64,000 bases of DNA from Paenochrobactrum gallinarii (GTDB lineage: Bacteria; Pseudomonadota; Alphaproteobacteria; Rhizobiales; Rhizobiaceae), in contig NZ_JACIIU010000002.1 in NCBI RefSeq assembly GCF_014205685.1, positions 300,429-364,428 on the forward strand. The letters run 5' to 3'. Position numbers and translations under genes: made by a program. Shown piece by piece: positions 1 through 9,396 of the stretch. The first letter of the stretch is position 1; each line of letters opens with the position of its first letter. Below the pieces are notes generated by a model, which did not search any database, was not told the origin of the DNA, and saw only the letters and a program-made list of their open reading frames with translations.

Positions 1-210
1 CTTCTGCTCATCCAATGCACGGTTAATGCGATCAACTTTTTCGGTCATCAGCACATCCGTGCCGACATGTTTTTCTACATTTTTCAGGCGTTCATCATTG
101 GCTTCCTTAAAAGCAGAGAATGCACCCATAAATTCATCAAATGCTGCGCTGATATCGGCATTATGGCCAACAGATTTGGTTTCAAGCGCGGAAGTTTCAA
201 TATGATCCAT
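1..210 (-). CDS. Major capsid protein, HK97 fold (GTA gp5-like), N-terminal 70 residues only
   Basis: Open reading frame running off the left edge of the window; only the first 70 codons are present. It starts MDHIETSALETK behind an AAAGGGATAAA stretch and is charged and helical (MGAFSAFKEANDERLKNVEKH), as expected of the scaffold-like delta domain at the start of HK97-type capsid proteins. Its place, 11 bases downstream of a prohead protease, is the standard position of the capsid gene in RcGTA-like clusters and HK97-like phages. The call rests mainly on order, since the capsid core is outside the window. Confidence 0.75.
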   Translation of the reverse strand, partial: MDHIETSALETKSVGHNADISAAFDEFMGAFSAFKEANDERLKNVEKHVGTDVLMTEKVDRINRALDEQK

Positions 211-221
211 GTTTTATCCCT

Positions 222-902
222 TTAGCGAAAATAATGTGCGGCCTGACGCAAGCGCTCGGCCATAGATTGACTGTCGTTAGAAAAGGCATCCCGCGGCTCT
301 TCCGGTCGAAATTTTTGCGCCAATGTCGCAAAACCTTTTGCAATCACTGTGCGCGCTTCTTGTCGGCTGAGCCCCGCATCCCGCGTGAGCCAGCGTTCAA
401 ATTCTCTGATGGTGGGAAATGTGCCGGATTTCACCTGACCTATGCGCGCGTCTGGCTGCATAGGAAAGGTCACGACAGAGATTTCCCACAAATCGGCTTC
501 GGTAATATGGCGCACTCCGGTGCGCGCATCTTTGCGCGCCTTTACAGTACGAAAGCCCACCGACAAGCCGTCAACGGCTTTTGAGCGCATCAGCTCCAAT
601 GTTTCACGCGCCCGCGCCACACCTTTGGCAAGACGCCCTTCCACATAAAGCCCTTGCGCATCTTCACGAATGGTCGTCCAGATGCCAATTGGTTCACGCG
701 CTTCATGCTGCCACAACATGCGGATGCCGGAAGCGTGCCGACGCTCCAGCGAGCGCGTAAATGCACCGGCATCCATCACGTCATTGCCCAGATCCACCAC
801 ACCAAACAGACTGGCATAACCGGAAAAACTGCCATCCAGCTCCACATTATCGAGCGCCAAAGCCATGCGTTTCGTTTCCAGCAGTGCATTTTTATCACTC
901 AT
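222..902 (-). CDS. HK97 family prohead protease (GTA gp4-like)
   Basis: 226-residue peptidase of the U35 family, which trims the capsid delta domain during head maturation. The N-terminal sequence around FSGYASLFGVVDLGNDVM is typical of the family. The likely catalytic pair is His66 (in RMLWQHEAREPIG) and Ser114 (in VDGLSVGF). The C-terminal tail (about 165-226) is charged and variable. The start codon overlaps the end of the upstream small membrane-protein gene by 8 bases, which implies translational coupling inside the head operon. It is intact and of normal length. Confidence 0.9.
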   Translation of the reverse strand: MSDKNALLETKRMALALDNVELDGSFSGYASLFGVVDLGNDVMDAGAFTRSLERRHASGIRMLWQHEAREPIGIWTTIREDAQGLYVEGRLAKGVARARETLELMRSKAVDGLSVGFRTVKARKDARTGVRHITEADLWEISVVTFPMQPDARIGQVKSGTFPTIREFERWLTRDAGLSRQEARTVIAKGFATLAQKFRPEEPRDAFSNDSQSMAERLRQAAHYFR

Positions 903-1254
903 GCTTATTTGCTCCGCCTGTGGGTAGGTTCAACTTCAGCCGTTCGACAAAACGACTGAAAACTCCAAGCGCCGACCAAGCGGCAAGGCTTGCAACAGCC
1001 GAGCCCATCAGCATCAGTTCTGCACGCCCCAGACTGTCCATGAGTTCAAATTTCTCAGCAATCCTGATGCCTGCCGCACTGCCAAAAACCATGCCGCAAA
1101 TGAGGCCAACTGCAAAACGCATCGCCGCTTCGCGCCGCCCCTGCGGCAGCATATAGCCGAGTGAAACAGCAGATCCCGCCACAGCACCGGCAATGCGGGC
1201 AATCCAGACGAGTGCGGTTTCAGATGTCCATACCGGATTATCAAGCGTATTCAT
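895..1254 (-). CDS. Small membrane protein between portal and prohead protease (DUF6107-like, GTA gp3.5 position)
   Basis: 119 residues with hydrophobic segments near residues 15-35, 45-62 and 78-100, so probably an inner-membrane protein. Small DUF6107-type proteins sit between portal and prohead protease in rhizobial GTA clusters, and the assignment is mostly positional. No catalytic motif is visible. It overlaps the prohead protease start by 8 bases and lies 73 bases after the portal gene. The function is unknown; a role in anchoring head assembly at the membrane would be a guess. Confidence 0.65.
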   Translation of the reverse strand: MNTLDNPVWTSETALVWIARIAGAVAGSAVSLGYMLPQGRREAAMRFAVGLICGMVFGSAAGIRIAEKFELMDSLGRAELMLMGSAVASLAAWSALGVFSRFVERLKLNLPTGGANKHE

Positions 1255-1327
1255 TGCTCTCTCCGTGTTCTTTTTTGATGCGCATTTTCTCCGAAAACCG
1301 CATTACATTTTTCGGGATGCGCTTGTT

Positions 1328-2497
1328 TCAATAGCCAACCGCCTCACGCTTTTCATCAGCGTCCAAGAAATCCGCATCGCTGATGCGACGCCACAGTGCT
1401 TCACGCTCCGCTGACAAACCATCAACACGGTCAAGGTCAGGCTCAAACCGTAAGTCGCCGTCATAAAGCGGCTTCAGCCAACCGCTCATGGCATTGGCAG
1501 TTCTGTTAATCAGCGGCAAAACAGTAAGGCGATAAAAAGCGCGATTGGCTTCGGCATAATTGGCGTAAGTATTATCGCCCGGAATGCCGAGCAGCATTGG
1601 CGGCACCCCAAAAGCCAGTGCAATCTCGCGGCTTGCAGCGTTTTTGGCTTCGATAAAATCCATGTCTTTGGGCGTCAGACCCATGGCCTTCCAATCAAGC
1701 CCGCCTTCTAAAAGCAATGGCCGCCCCGCCCCATTGGCGCCGGTATAGCCATCTTCCAGCTCGTCTTTCAGGCGCTGAAATTGTTCTTCGGTAAGATTGC
1801 CGCCATCTTTTGGTGCATAGACCAGCGCGCCGGAAGGGCGGGCTGAATTGTCCAGCAAAGCCTTGTTCCACGCGCCCGCCGCATTATGAATATCCAGTGC
1901 CATCAGCGCTGCTTCCAGCGGCGGAAAACCATAGTGATCGTCTAGCGGATGAAATAGTTTCAGGTGGAGGCCACTGTTTGACTGGTCACATCCCAACGGG
2001 ATCATACGCTTTACATTACCTGCACGATAAAGCAGTGCCGATGGCCAGCCATTGCCGTCACATTCTACCGTCACCCGTTCAGGACGCAATAAATGCAGCT
2101 CATGTGTTCCATTGGGTGCTGTTATCCGCTCCAGATAAGCATTGCCGGATAGTAATAAATGCCCATAAAGGCGCTCAAAAAAGCTAGCGCCACCCTGCCC
2201 CTGCTGCGGATGTTTCATCAGCTCCAAAAGCGGATGGGTTTCATGTTCCGTCACATCTTCATAAAGCAGCCATGGCACCGAGGCCGCGGCTTCTGCAATC
2301 ATCCGCACACAACGATGAACCACCGGATTACGCATGAAACCTTCACGCGCCAGCGAGCTATAATCGCGTCCCACCCACGAAGCTGATTGCGCCATATGCA
2401 AAGTGACAAAACCGGTTGAGTGTTTCATTTCCGCTGGGCGTTGAGGCGCAGCAGATGGAAGCGCAGCGCTTTTGCGCCACGGCCATGATAATGCCAT
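1328..2497 (-). CDS. Phage portal protein, HK97 family (GTA gp3-like)
   Basis: 389 residues. The portal forms the dodecameric ring at the capsid vertex through which the terminase pumps DNA. Family features are the region NPVVHRCVRMIAEAAASVPW (about residues 58-77), the clip/stem region with LSGNAYLERI, and the C-terminal stretch EIALAFGVPPMLLGIPGDNTY that is nearly diagnostic of HK97-type portals. It is full length for GTA portals. It lies 27 bases downstream of the large terminase on the same strand. The start chosen (MALSWPWRK) is the first ATG after the terminase gene. Confidence 0.92.
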   Translation of the reverse strand: MALSWPWRKSAALPSAAPQRPAEMKHSTGFVTLHMAQSASWVGRDYSSLAREGFMRNPVVHRCVRMIAEAAASVPWLLYEDVTEHETHPLLELMKHPQQGQGGASFFERLYGHLLLSGNAYLERITAPNGTHELHLLRPERVTVECDGNGWPSALLYRAGNVKRMIPLGCDQSNSGLHLKLFHPLDDHYGFPPLEAALMALDIHNAAGAWNKALLDNSARPSGALVYAPKDGGNLTEEQFQRLKDELEDGYTGANGAGRPLLLEGGLDWKAMGLTPKDMDFIEAKNAASREIALAFGVPPMLLGIPGDNTYANYAEANRAFYRLTVLPLINRTANAMSGWLKPLYDGDLRFEPDLDRVDGLSAEREALWRRISDADFLDADEKREAVGY

Positions 2498-2524
2498 TGA
2501 GAGGCCCTCATATTTAATTGAGAA

Positions 2525-3820
2525 TTATGTATTCAACCGCCGGATGCGCGGTTTATATTCACTGCCCAGCATCAATTCGCTAAGCGCCCAAACCATAGCA
2601 TCAAGCCGGTCTGGTGAGCGCCCCGATGACAAACCATCAGGCGCAAAATCACACATTTCATCTTCCAATGCCGGAAAACGCGCTGCATGACGAACACGTC
2701 CCTGCTCATAAAGCGCAGCAATCGGTTCAGCACGCAGATATTTGCCACGTTTTGCCCTGACCGAACGTACCGGAACCGTTTTATCTGCCGCGCCAATCAC
2801 GGCATTGACCATCTCGCCGCCCTGATTAACCTCGGCAATAATCGCATCCGCCTCAAACTGATGATAAAGTGCCACCGCGCGGCGTGCCCATTGATGTGGC
2901 TTAACCTGACTCAGACTGGCATCAAGCAAAACATGCCCGACACCATTTTCATCAAGACCAGCCACCACAATGCCGCAAGCATCAGAATTTTTATTCGATG
3001 TTGCAGGCGGATCAAGCGCCACGACAATGCGTGTGAGTTCCGGCGTATCTGCGAAAATCAACTTTTCAATCATATCGCGCGACCATAATGCATCGGCGCG
3101 CTCTTCAATCATTTCACCGTCCAGTTCCTGACGGCCAAGTCGCGTATTGCCATAACGCTCTTCAATTGATGCCATAAAAGCACTGGCCAGATGCGCCGCA
3201 TTTTCACTGGTTTTCATCCGTGTAACTGGGATGTTTTTATCATCCAGCAAATGCCGCAAAAGTGGCACAGCGCGTGGTGTTGTAGTGATGATCTGGCGCG
3301 GATTATCGCCAAGCCTTAGGCCAAATTGCAACATGTCCCATGTTTCCTGAGCATGTTTCCATTTTGCCAATTCATCACACCAGGCCGCATCAAATTGCGG
3401 CCCGCGCAAACTGTCCGGATCTTCTGATGAAAACAAAGAAGCGACCGCCCCGTTCTGCCAGACCAACCGGCGGCGCGTTGCTTCATAACGCGGACGCTCC
3501 AGCCGGGAGACGGATAAAATGCCCGAAGGCCCGTCAATCATCACTTCGCGAATATCACCAAGAGTTTCGCCGACCAGCGCAATATGGCCGCTGGCTCTTT
3601 TTGTAAATGGCGCTAGCCCAAGCGCCATACCCGACACCCACTCCGCACCTGCACGGGTTTTTCCCGAACCGCGCCCGCCCAAAATCAGCCAGCTACGCCA
3701 ATTGCCAGACGGTGGTAATTGCGCATCACGCGCCTGAAACAACCACTCCCTGCTCAATGCTATTTTCTGCTGCACACTCAGTCCGGCGACGCAGGATTTC
3801 TGCCGCCCTTTCCCCTGCAA
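2525..3820 (-). CDS. Terminase large subunit / DNA-packaging ATPase-nuclease (GTA gp2-like)
   Basis: Packaging motor. The Walker A motif GGRGSGKT lies at residues 48-55, followed by RAGAEWV; a DE pair in AAWCDELAKW fits Walker B. The nuclease half has candidate acidic metal ligands in VVALDPPATS and in the SPDRLDAMVWAL stretch near the C terminus. The sequence LPPSGNWRSWLILGGRG is characteristic of RcGTA-like terminases. The annotated start overlaps the upstream gene by 95 bases; a GTG at 3775 would shorten the overlap and keeps all motifs. Operon order and family match the head module of a gene transfer agent. Confidence 0.92.
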   Translation of the reverse strand: MQGKGRQKSCVAGLSVQQKIALSREWLFQARDAQLPPSGNWRSWLILGGRGSGKTRAGAEWVSGMALGLAPFTKRASGHIALVGETLGDIREVMIDGPSGILSVSRLERPRYEATRRRLVWQNGAVASLFSSEDPDSLRGPQFDAAWCDELAKWKHAQETWDMLQFGLRLGDNPRQIITTTPRAVPLLRHLLDDKNIPVTRMKTSENAAHLASAFMASIEERYGNTRLGRQELDGEMIEERADALWSRDMIEKLIFADTPELTRIVVALDPPATSNKNSDACGIVVAGLDENGVGHVLLDASLSQVKPHQWARRAVALYHQFEADAIIAEVNQGGEMVNAVIGAADKTVPVRSVRAKRGKYLRAEPIAALYEQGRVRHAARFPALEDEMCDFAPDGLSSGRSPDRLDAMVWALSELMLGSEYKPRIRRLNT

Positions 3821-4262
3821 GTTCGTTTATTCTCCTGTCAATTTTTTCCAAAGCCGCGCCAATATCGATCAAATCGTCTTGCGGCGCATTGCCGGTTTCG
3901 GGTTCTGCCGCCCCCTCCCGCATGAGCTCCACTACCGTTTTCACGGTTCGTGCCAATGCGGTGAGTGCATCAGCCGAAGATTTATCCGGCAAACCACTAT
4001 CATTAGCCAGTCGCGCAAGCTCTGTTTGCAGTTTCACCATAATACCCGCGGCCTCACCATAAAGGCCAAACGGATTTTCAATATGGGAACAATCCAGGCC
4101 CAGCTTTAAAAGCCGTTTGCGATAGATGTTTTCTGTTATGCCTAAAACTGCGGCTATCTCTGCCGCCGCAATATGATAACGCTGCTGCATACGCCAAGCC
4201 GCACGTAATTTTGCTGCAGATTTATTTTCAGAGCTTTCTTTCACTGAAAATGTCTCCGTCAC
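3726..4262 (-). CDS. Putative small terminase (GTA gp1-like), helix-turn-helix protein
   Basis: 178 residues, first gene of the GTA head module. A helix-turn-helix is visible around residues 27-54 (AAAEIAAVLGITENIYRKR). The rest is helical, with a long segment around LAGERAAEILRR near the C terminus. RcGTA g1, which occupies the same position, is known to be the small terminase, so the same role is inferred here. The 3' end overlaps the large terminase reading frame by 95 bases. Alternative: an unrelated HTH regulator of the cluster; the position directly before the large terminase makes this less likely. Confidence 0.65.
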   Translation of the reverse strand: MTETFSVKESSENKSAAKLRAAWRMQQRYHIAAAEIAAVLGITENIYRKRLLKLGLDCSHIENPFGLYGEAAGIMVKLQTELARLANDSGLPDKSSADALTALARTVKTVVELMREGAAEPETGNAPQDDLIDIGAALEKIDRRINELAGERAAEILRRRTECAAENSIEQGVVVSGA

Positions 4263-4599
4263 AGCTATGTAAAAATAACCTTATCAGCTCAGCCGGTAAG
4301 GCTCATTCTATCATCATGATTTATGGATTAAGTTTCCGGTACCTCAACCCTTGATGCGCCCAAACATTGTGTTTTGACGCAATTACCGGACTATAACTAA
4401 AACCTACAGGAGAAGTGTGACACCGTCAAGGACTTTTTTCCTAATTTGGATTATTTTCTTAAAAAGGCGCTAAGCTTCTGGTTACCTTAATTGGGAATTT
4501 CTCTTTAAACACCGCCGAAACGGGCAAAACTTTGCTATAGTCAAGCTGTTATAAAGCGCAAGTTAGACGCAAACGACTGGATTCAAAAACAAAAGCGCC
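4263..4599. other. Divergent intergenic region between GTA module and PBP gene
   Basis: 337 bases with no convincing open reading frame. It must hold the promoters of both the leftward GTA operon and the rightward penicillin-binding protein gene. I looked for TTGAC/TATAAT-like pairs: a TTGACG at 4374-4379 and a TATAAA at 4550-4555 exist, but neither has a partner at proper spacing, so no promoter is called. Confidence 0.5.
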
Positions 4600-6759
4600 G
4601 TGATGCAGAATATAAACGAGCCGGAAAATCATCATTCAAAACCGCGCCGAAAGTTTCGGGTATCGCGGTTGATTGGATTCGATGCATGGCTCGATAGTAG
4701 TTTTTATAATTTACGATACTTTTTAAGTGAATCATGGGAAAATATTACTATTTTCTTTCGCCGCTTTCGTGTTCGTGGATTTCGCCGTTTTCTGATCGAA
4801 ATATTCAGTGAATGTGCAACATGGGGTACAGTCGGGGCGGTTATAATGCTGGCACTTGCCCTGCCAGCCTTTGAAGAAACCAAGAAAGACTGGCGCGCGC
4901 AGGATAATTATGCCGTGACATTCCTTGATCGCAACGGCAATGAAATCGGCCAACGTGGCATTTTGCATCGTGAAGCCGTGCCAATTGATGAATTGCCCGA
5001 TCACGTGATGAAAGCTGTTCTTGGCACCGAAGACCGACGTTTTTTTGAGCATTTCGGCATTGATCTGTGGGGCTTGTCACGCGCTCTTAGCCAAAACGTG
5101 CAGGCCAACGGTGTTGTGCAAGGCGGCTCAACCATTACTCAGCAATTAGCCAAAAACCTGTTTTTGACCAATGAGCGAACGATCGAGCGCAAAATCAACG
5201 AAGCATTTCTGGCTCTTTGGCTCGAAGCCAACTTAAGCAAAAAGGAAATTTTGCAGCTTTATCTTGATCGCGCCTATATGGGTGGCGGCACATTTGGCAT
5301 TGCCGCTGCATCTGAATTTTACTTCGGCAAAAACATCAAAGATGTCAATCTTGCTGAGGCAGCCATGCTTGCCGGACTTTTTAAAGCACCTGCCAAATTC
5401 GCCCCTCATGTCAATTTACCTGCTGCGCGTGCACGCGCCAGTGTGGTTTTATCCAACATGATTGATAGCGGCATGATGAGCGAAGGCCAGATTATGGCTG
5501 CCAAACGCAATCCGGCCAGCGTTATTGACCGTGCCAAAAGCGAAAGCCCTGATTATTTTCTCGACTGGGCTTTTGATGAGGTCAAGCGCGTTACCCAAAA
5601 CATGCCACAGCATTCATTGATTGTACGCACCACACTGGATCGGGGCATCCAAAATGCTGCTGAAGAAGCAATCGAGTTTCATTTGCGACAATTTGGGGCT
5701 GATTATAAAGTTACTGAAGCTGCAACCGTTGTGCTAGACAATGATGGCGGTGTGCGGGCGATTGTTGGTGGAAGGGACTATGGTGAAAGCCAGTTTAACC
5801 GCGCCACTTCTGCCTCGCGTCAAACCGGCTCATCCTTCAAGCCTTATGTCTTCGCGGCGGCAATGGAAAAAGGCATGACACCGGAAACCATTGTTTCCGA
5901 TGCTCCGGTTGCCTGGGGTAACTGGGCACCGCGCAATTATGGCCGCAGTTTTTCTGGTCGTGTCAACCTCACCACCGCATTGGTCAAATCGCTCAACAGT
6001 GTGCCCGTACGCCTTGCCAAAGACCATCTGACCACGGCTCCGATTGTCGCTCTTGTCAAAGCCATCGGCGTGCAATCCCCTGTATCATCCCATAAAACCA
6101 TGGTGCTCGGTACCTCCGGCATGACGGTAATGGAACAAGCGATGGGCTTTAATGTTTTCGCCAATGGCGGCATGGCTGGCACTCAACATGGTTTCACGCA
6201 AATCACCACCACGGACGGGCGCATTATCTGGGACATCAACCGTGACGGAGAAAAACCACATCGGGTGCTTTCTGAAAAAGCCGCCGTCGATATGAACTCA
6301 ATGCTGGTGCAAGTGCCTGAATGGGGAACAGCGCGTCGTGCCAGCTTAGCCATGACCCGTGTTGCGGGCAAAACCGGCACCACCCAAAGCTATCGCGATG
6401 CGTGGTTTGTTGGTTATACCGGCAATTTCACAGCAGCAGTTTGGTTTGGGAATGATAATTTCAGCCCGATGAACAATCTGACAGGCGGCATTCTGCCTGC
6501 CATGACATGGCAGCGTATGATGAATTATGCGCACCAGAATATTGAGCTGAAACCAATTTTCGGCATTAAAAACCCGTTTCCGGCCAAGCCTAAAAATGCC
6601 CCTGATGCACAAATTTCCTCGCATGAAGACAGCCAGGTTCAGCGCCCTACATTGCTGACGCCACAAATGACCAGGTTCTTGCAAAAACTTCATGATGATT
6701 TTCTTAATGCGCCTGCTTTGCCTGATGGCAGCGCACCTAAAAAACTAAGCCTCTTATAA
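4600..6759 (+). CDS. Bifunctional penicillin-binding protein 1A/1C-type (GT51 glycosyltransferase plus transpeptidase)
   Basis: 719 residues; polymerises and crosslinks peptidoglycan in the periplasm. A basic cytoplasmic tail of about 70 residues precedes one membrane helix (about 74-90). GT51 motifs are EDRRFFEHFGID with the catalytic Glu144, and GGSTITQQLAKNLF (175-188). The transpeptidase domain has SSFK (nucleophile Ser411), SLN (464-466) and KTG (591-593). All active-site residues are present. It may begin at GTG 4600 or at the ATG directly after it (4603). The following DUF1214/DUF1254 genes are close enough (12 bases) to share its transcript. Confidence 0.93.
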   Translation: MMQNINEPENHHSKPRRKFRVSRLIGFDAWLDSSFYNLRYFLSESWENITIFFRRFRVRGFRRFLIEIFSECATWGTVGAVIMLALALPAFEETKKDWRAQDNYAVTFLDRNGNEIGQRGILHREAVPIDELPDHVMKAVLGTEDRRFFEHFGIDLWGLSRALSQNVQANGVVQGGSTITQQLAKNLFLTNERTIERKINEAFLALWLEANLSKKEILQLYLDRAYMGGGTFGIAAASEFYFGKNIKDVNLAEAAMLAGLFKAPAKFAPHVNLPAARARASVVLSNMIDSGMMSEGQIMAAKRNPASVIDRAKSESPDYFLDWAFDEVKRVTQNMPQHSLIVRTTLDRGIQNAAEEAIEFHLRQFGADYKVTEAATVVLDNDGGVRAIVGGRDYGESQFNRATSASRQTGSSFKPYVFAAAMEKGMTPETIVSDAPVAWGNWAPRNYGRSFSGRVNLTTALVKSLNSVPVRLAKDHLTTAPIVALVKAIGVQSPVSSHKTMVLGTSGMTVMEQAMGFNVFANGGMAGTQHGFTQITTTDGRIIWDINRDGEKPHRVLSEKAAVDMNSMLVQVPEWGTARRASLAMTRVAGKTGTTQSYRDAWFVGYTGNFTAAVWFGNDNFSPMNNLTGGILPAMTWQRMMNYAHQNIELKPIFGIKNPFPAKPKNAPDAQISSHEDSQVQRPTLLTPQMTRFLQKLHDDFLNAPALPDGSAPKKLSLL

Positions 6760-6771
6760 AGGGATCACCTG

Positions 6772-7371
6772 ATGAGGCTGATGTTACACAATCTCTTATT
6801 TATTCTGCTCGCACTCATCGTCGCGCTGGGTGGTGGCATATGGTCAGCCCGCTGGGCGCTGGATCATTTTGGCGGTTTCAGTGAACTGGCAACCGGTGAA
6901 TGGATATCTTACCCCCTCGCCGGCAGCCCGCAAGCCGACCCTTATGCAAAAGCGCGTTCAGCACGCCTGGGCAATTTATCCTTAGGCGCAGCCGAAGGTT
7001 TGATTTTTTATGCCCGCACCAGCAGTGACGGCAAGGCGCTGGAGCGCGGTTGCACATATCTCATGTCAGGCACCAGCCCCAATGCACGGTTTTGGACGCT
7101 TTTTGCTACCGATAATAACGGCAAACTTTTATCCAATAATAAAGACCTGCCAACATCGCTGCTTTCCAGCAATGTCGTGCAACAAAATGCTGGGCATTTT
7201 GACATTACCATCAGCCCGCAAGCCCATGGCAATAATTGGCTGAGTATCAATGGTCGCGGTCAGTTCACCCTTGTGATGACACTTTATGATACGCCCGTTG
7301 CCAGCTCTGCAAGCTTTAGCGAAATTCCCATGCCGCGCATTACCGCCCTTCGTGACGGAGGAAAATGCTGA
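6772..7371 (+). CDS. DUF1214 domain membrane-anchored protein
   Basis: 199 residues with an N-terminal signal anchor (about 5-27) and a periplasmic beta-rich domain. The stretch DPYAKARSARLGNLSLGAAEGLIFY followed by YLMSGTSPNARFWTLFATD matches DUF1214 as I know it. Its stop codon overlaps the start of the DUF1254 gene by 7 bases, so the two are almost certainly co-translated. In larger proteins DUF1254 and DUF1214 are fused, and here they are split into a pair behind a PBP gene. The biochemical role is unknown. Confidence 0.8.
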   Translation: MRLMLHNLLFILLALIVALGGGIWSARWALDHFGGFSELATGEWISYPLAGSPQADPYAKARSARLGNLSLGAAEGLIFYARTSSDGKALERGCTYLMSGTSPNARFWTLFATDNNGKLLSNNKDLPTSLLSSNVVQQNAGHFDITISPQAHGNNWLSINGRGQFTLVMTLYDTPVASSASFSEIPMPRITALRDGGKC

Positions 7372-7907
7372 TGCTTCGCTTATTATATGCTTGTCTTTTG
7401 GGCTTAATTGGTGCCGCGATAATCCATATTCTGATTGTACTCTTAGTGCCGACCTATTCAGATCAAAATGCATGGTCGCAAATCAGCAAGCTTGGCGAAC
7501 CGCATCAGTTTCATGATCTGGCCAACAGACAAAATCTGACAGCCTCATCTGATCCTTATTTTATTGAAGCGGTCTGCCGTTTTGAGCTCGATGAGCAGGC
7601 GGTGCATATACATGCTGAAGGCCTGCTGCCCTTCTGGTCGGTGTCAATTTATAATCGACAGGGTGACAATCTGTTGAATTTTAACGATACGATTGCTGCT
7701 GATGGTGATCTTGATCTTATCATTTCACCGCTGTCGCTTGGCCCTGCCCTCAAAGCAAGCTTGGCCGAGGCGCAATCCCATTCTGTTTTGGTAGAACAAG
7801 ATATCAACGAAGGCATGATCACGTTACGCGCTTTGGTGCCCGATGCAAGCTGGCAGGAGCTTGGCAAGCAAATGCTGAGTGGTGCTAAATGCAGGCCTCT
7901 CATCTGA
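7365..7907 (+). CDS. DUF1254 domain membrane-anchored protein
   Basis: 180 residues. One N-terminal membrane helix (about 4-29) precedes a periplasmic domain containing SDPYFIEAVCRFEL and LLPFWSVSIYNRQGDNLLNFND, typical of DUF1254. It overlaps the DUF1214 gene by 7 bases. ATG codons at 7365 and 7371 are both possible starts; the second would give a stop/start arrangement close to the upstream stop. The two domains probably form one complex, since they occur as one chain elsewhere. No enzyme motif is visible. Confidence 0.78.
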   Translation: MLMLRLLYACLLGLIGAAIIHILIVLLVPTYSDQNAWSQISKLGEPHQFHDLANRQNLTASSDPYFIEAVCRFELDEQAVHIHAEGLLPFWSVSIYNRQGDNLLNFNDTIAADGDLDLIISPLSLGPALKASLAEAQSHSVLVEQDINEGMITLRALVPDASWQELGKQMLSGAKCRPLI

Positions 7908-8023
7908 TCAGCCATATATTTTTTAACACGGTTAATAAGTTGCTAAGGCTTGTTAGCTAGATTGAAGCGGACTGCATCTTTGTATGTGCGGTTTCAGTTC
8001 AGTGTAGCATCGGAGTAACAAGC

Positions 8024-9004
8024 GTGACCCGTGACCAGTTTCGCGCCTTAGAGGGGTTCTCAATCAATCGAAACCCTGCCGACAGCAAAGCAGATGATCT
8101 GCTGAGTGCTGCCATCTCCGGTTATGCTTCGATCACACGTCCCGGCCGTCAGGATTTATTACAGCTTGAAGATCTGGCAATGCCGCTGATTGATTATGCC
8201 AGCGCGAAAGGCAAACGGGATGCAGCAATGCGACTGGTGCAAATGTATGAAGCACCACACAGTCTCGTCTTCAAACTGGCACATGAACCAACCAATATTT
8301 CCGCACCGCTTTTGCTGCGCTCTGATGCTCTGTCGACCAGTGATTTATTGTATCTGATTGAAGCCAGAGGATTGGCGCATGCACGCATTATCGCCCGCCG
8401 CCGACCTCAAGATGCTCTGCTCACCGGCTTGTTGCAAAGCTTTGCCGATCCGGAGATTGACCGCATCCTTGCGCAAGAAATTGACTTAGATGCGCCGCAC
8501 AGCCTTGATGCATCTAGCGTCAAAGTGCCGGAAAAAACCAATTCGCAAAAGCTGACGCAAATTCACCAGCAGCTCAACTTGATGATGCGTGATGCCAATA
8601 CTGAGTTGGAAAAAGCACCAGTACGCCATCTGCCGCCCGTATCGTCTTATCAAGTGCCGGAAAACCATCTGATCGACAGTGCATTGCTGATTAATCCGGA
8701 CTTTTTCCGTGTCGCCCTTGCTGACGCATTAGGTGTTAGTCTGGAACGGGCAAAACATATCATCGGTGAATGGCCAAGTTCACAATTACCGATTGCGCTT
8801 AAAGCGCTAAACTTAACAGCACAAGATTGCTATCTGATCTTAACTGCCGTTCTTGGCACCATTCATGGTGATCGTGATAGTTTGCGCGATTTTGTGCATA
8901 TTTATCGCTCAATCGATCCTGAAACGGCACAACAGATTGTCCAGCGATGGCAGGCTGCCGATGTGGTGGTTGAACATGATACGCAGACAAAAACCGCGAT
9001 TTAA
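8024..9004 (+). CDS. DUF2336 domain protein
   Basis: 326 residues, cytoplasmic, rich in helices, no signal peptide. The repeat-like stretch LALARRRPQDALL-type (here HARIIARRRPQDALLTGLLQSFADPEI) and the overall layout fit DUF2336, an alphaproteobacterial family of unknown role. The GTG start at 8024 is chosen because a GGAGTAAC ribosome-binding site lies 8 bases upstream and no better ATG follows closely. It is transcribed alone and ends 11 bases before the convergent DUF1491 gene. Confidence 0.75.
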   Translation: MTRDQFRALEGFSINRNPADSKADDLLSAAISGYASITRPGRQDLLQLEDLAMPLIDYASAKGKRDAAMRLVQMYEAPHSLVFKLAHEPTNISAPLLLRSDALSTSDLLYLIEARGLAHARIIARRRPQDALLTGLLQSFADPEIDRILAQEIDLDAPHSLDASSVKVPEKTNSQKLTQIHQQLNLMMRDANTELEKAPVRHLPPVSSYQVPENHLIDSALLINPDFFRVALADALGVSLERAKHIIGEWPSSQLPIALKALNLTAQDCYLILTAVLGTIHGDRDSLRDFVHIYRSIDPETAQQIVQRWQAADVVVEHDTQTKTAI

Positions 9005-9015
9005 GCAGTCACTTT

Positions 9016-9384
9016 TCAGGCATAAGGATCTGGCACAATAGAGATATAAGGTGCCAGATCAGCAATATCTTCGATCTCTAAAATCCATAAATCGCTGTCG
9101 AATTTCTTCTCAGCATTCAGCCGCTTCTCACAGGCTTCACTATCAGCATTTGATAATGACAATATAAAACTGCGCTCGTCCGGCTTGCGCTCATCATAAG
9201 CTGATTGCGGGGCTGGCGTATATAGCTCCCATGTTTCTTCATGAAAATTTTGTGACGCCAGCCGCTTTTTGATGAAAATTGCTCCTGCCTCGCCCGAGCC
9301 ACGCTCAGCCAAATAAGCAAAGCCATTATCGCCACGAATACGACGTATCAGGGCTGCAACCCAAAACTCAGATGTAAGGCGCAT
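9016..9384 (-). CDS. DUF1491 family protein
   Basis: 122 residues, cytoplasmic. The start MRLTSEFWVAALIRRI, the middle GSGEAGAIFIKK and the end DLWILEIEDIADLAPYI are typical of DUF1491, a small alphaproteobacterial family without known function. It lies 12 bases downstream of the peptidoglycan-binding gene on the same strand, so histidine kinase, peptidoglycan-binding protein and DUF1491 form one probable operon. Confidence 0.82.
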   Translation of the reverse strand: MRLTSEFWVAALIRRIRGDNGFAYLAERGSGEAGAIFIKKRLASQNFHEETWELYTPAPQSAYDERKPDERSFILSLSNADSEACEKRLNAEKKFDSDLWILEIEDIADLAPYISIVPDPYA

Positions 9385-9396
9385 GGACAGGCTCCG

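Noticed and set aside
4532..4555. Promoter-like TTGCTA and TATAAA before the PBP gene
   Set aside because: The spacing is 12 bases, too short for a sigma70-type promoter.
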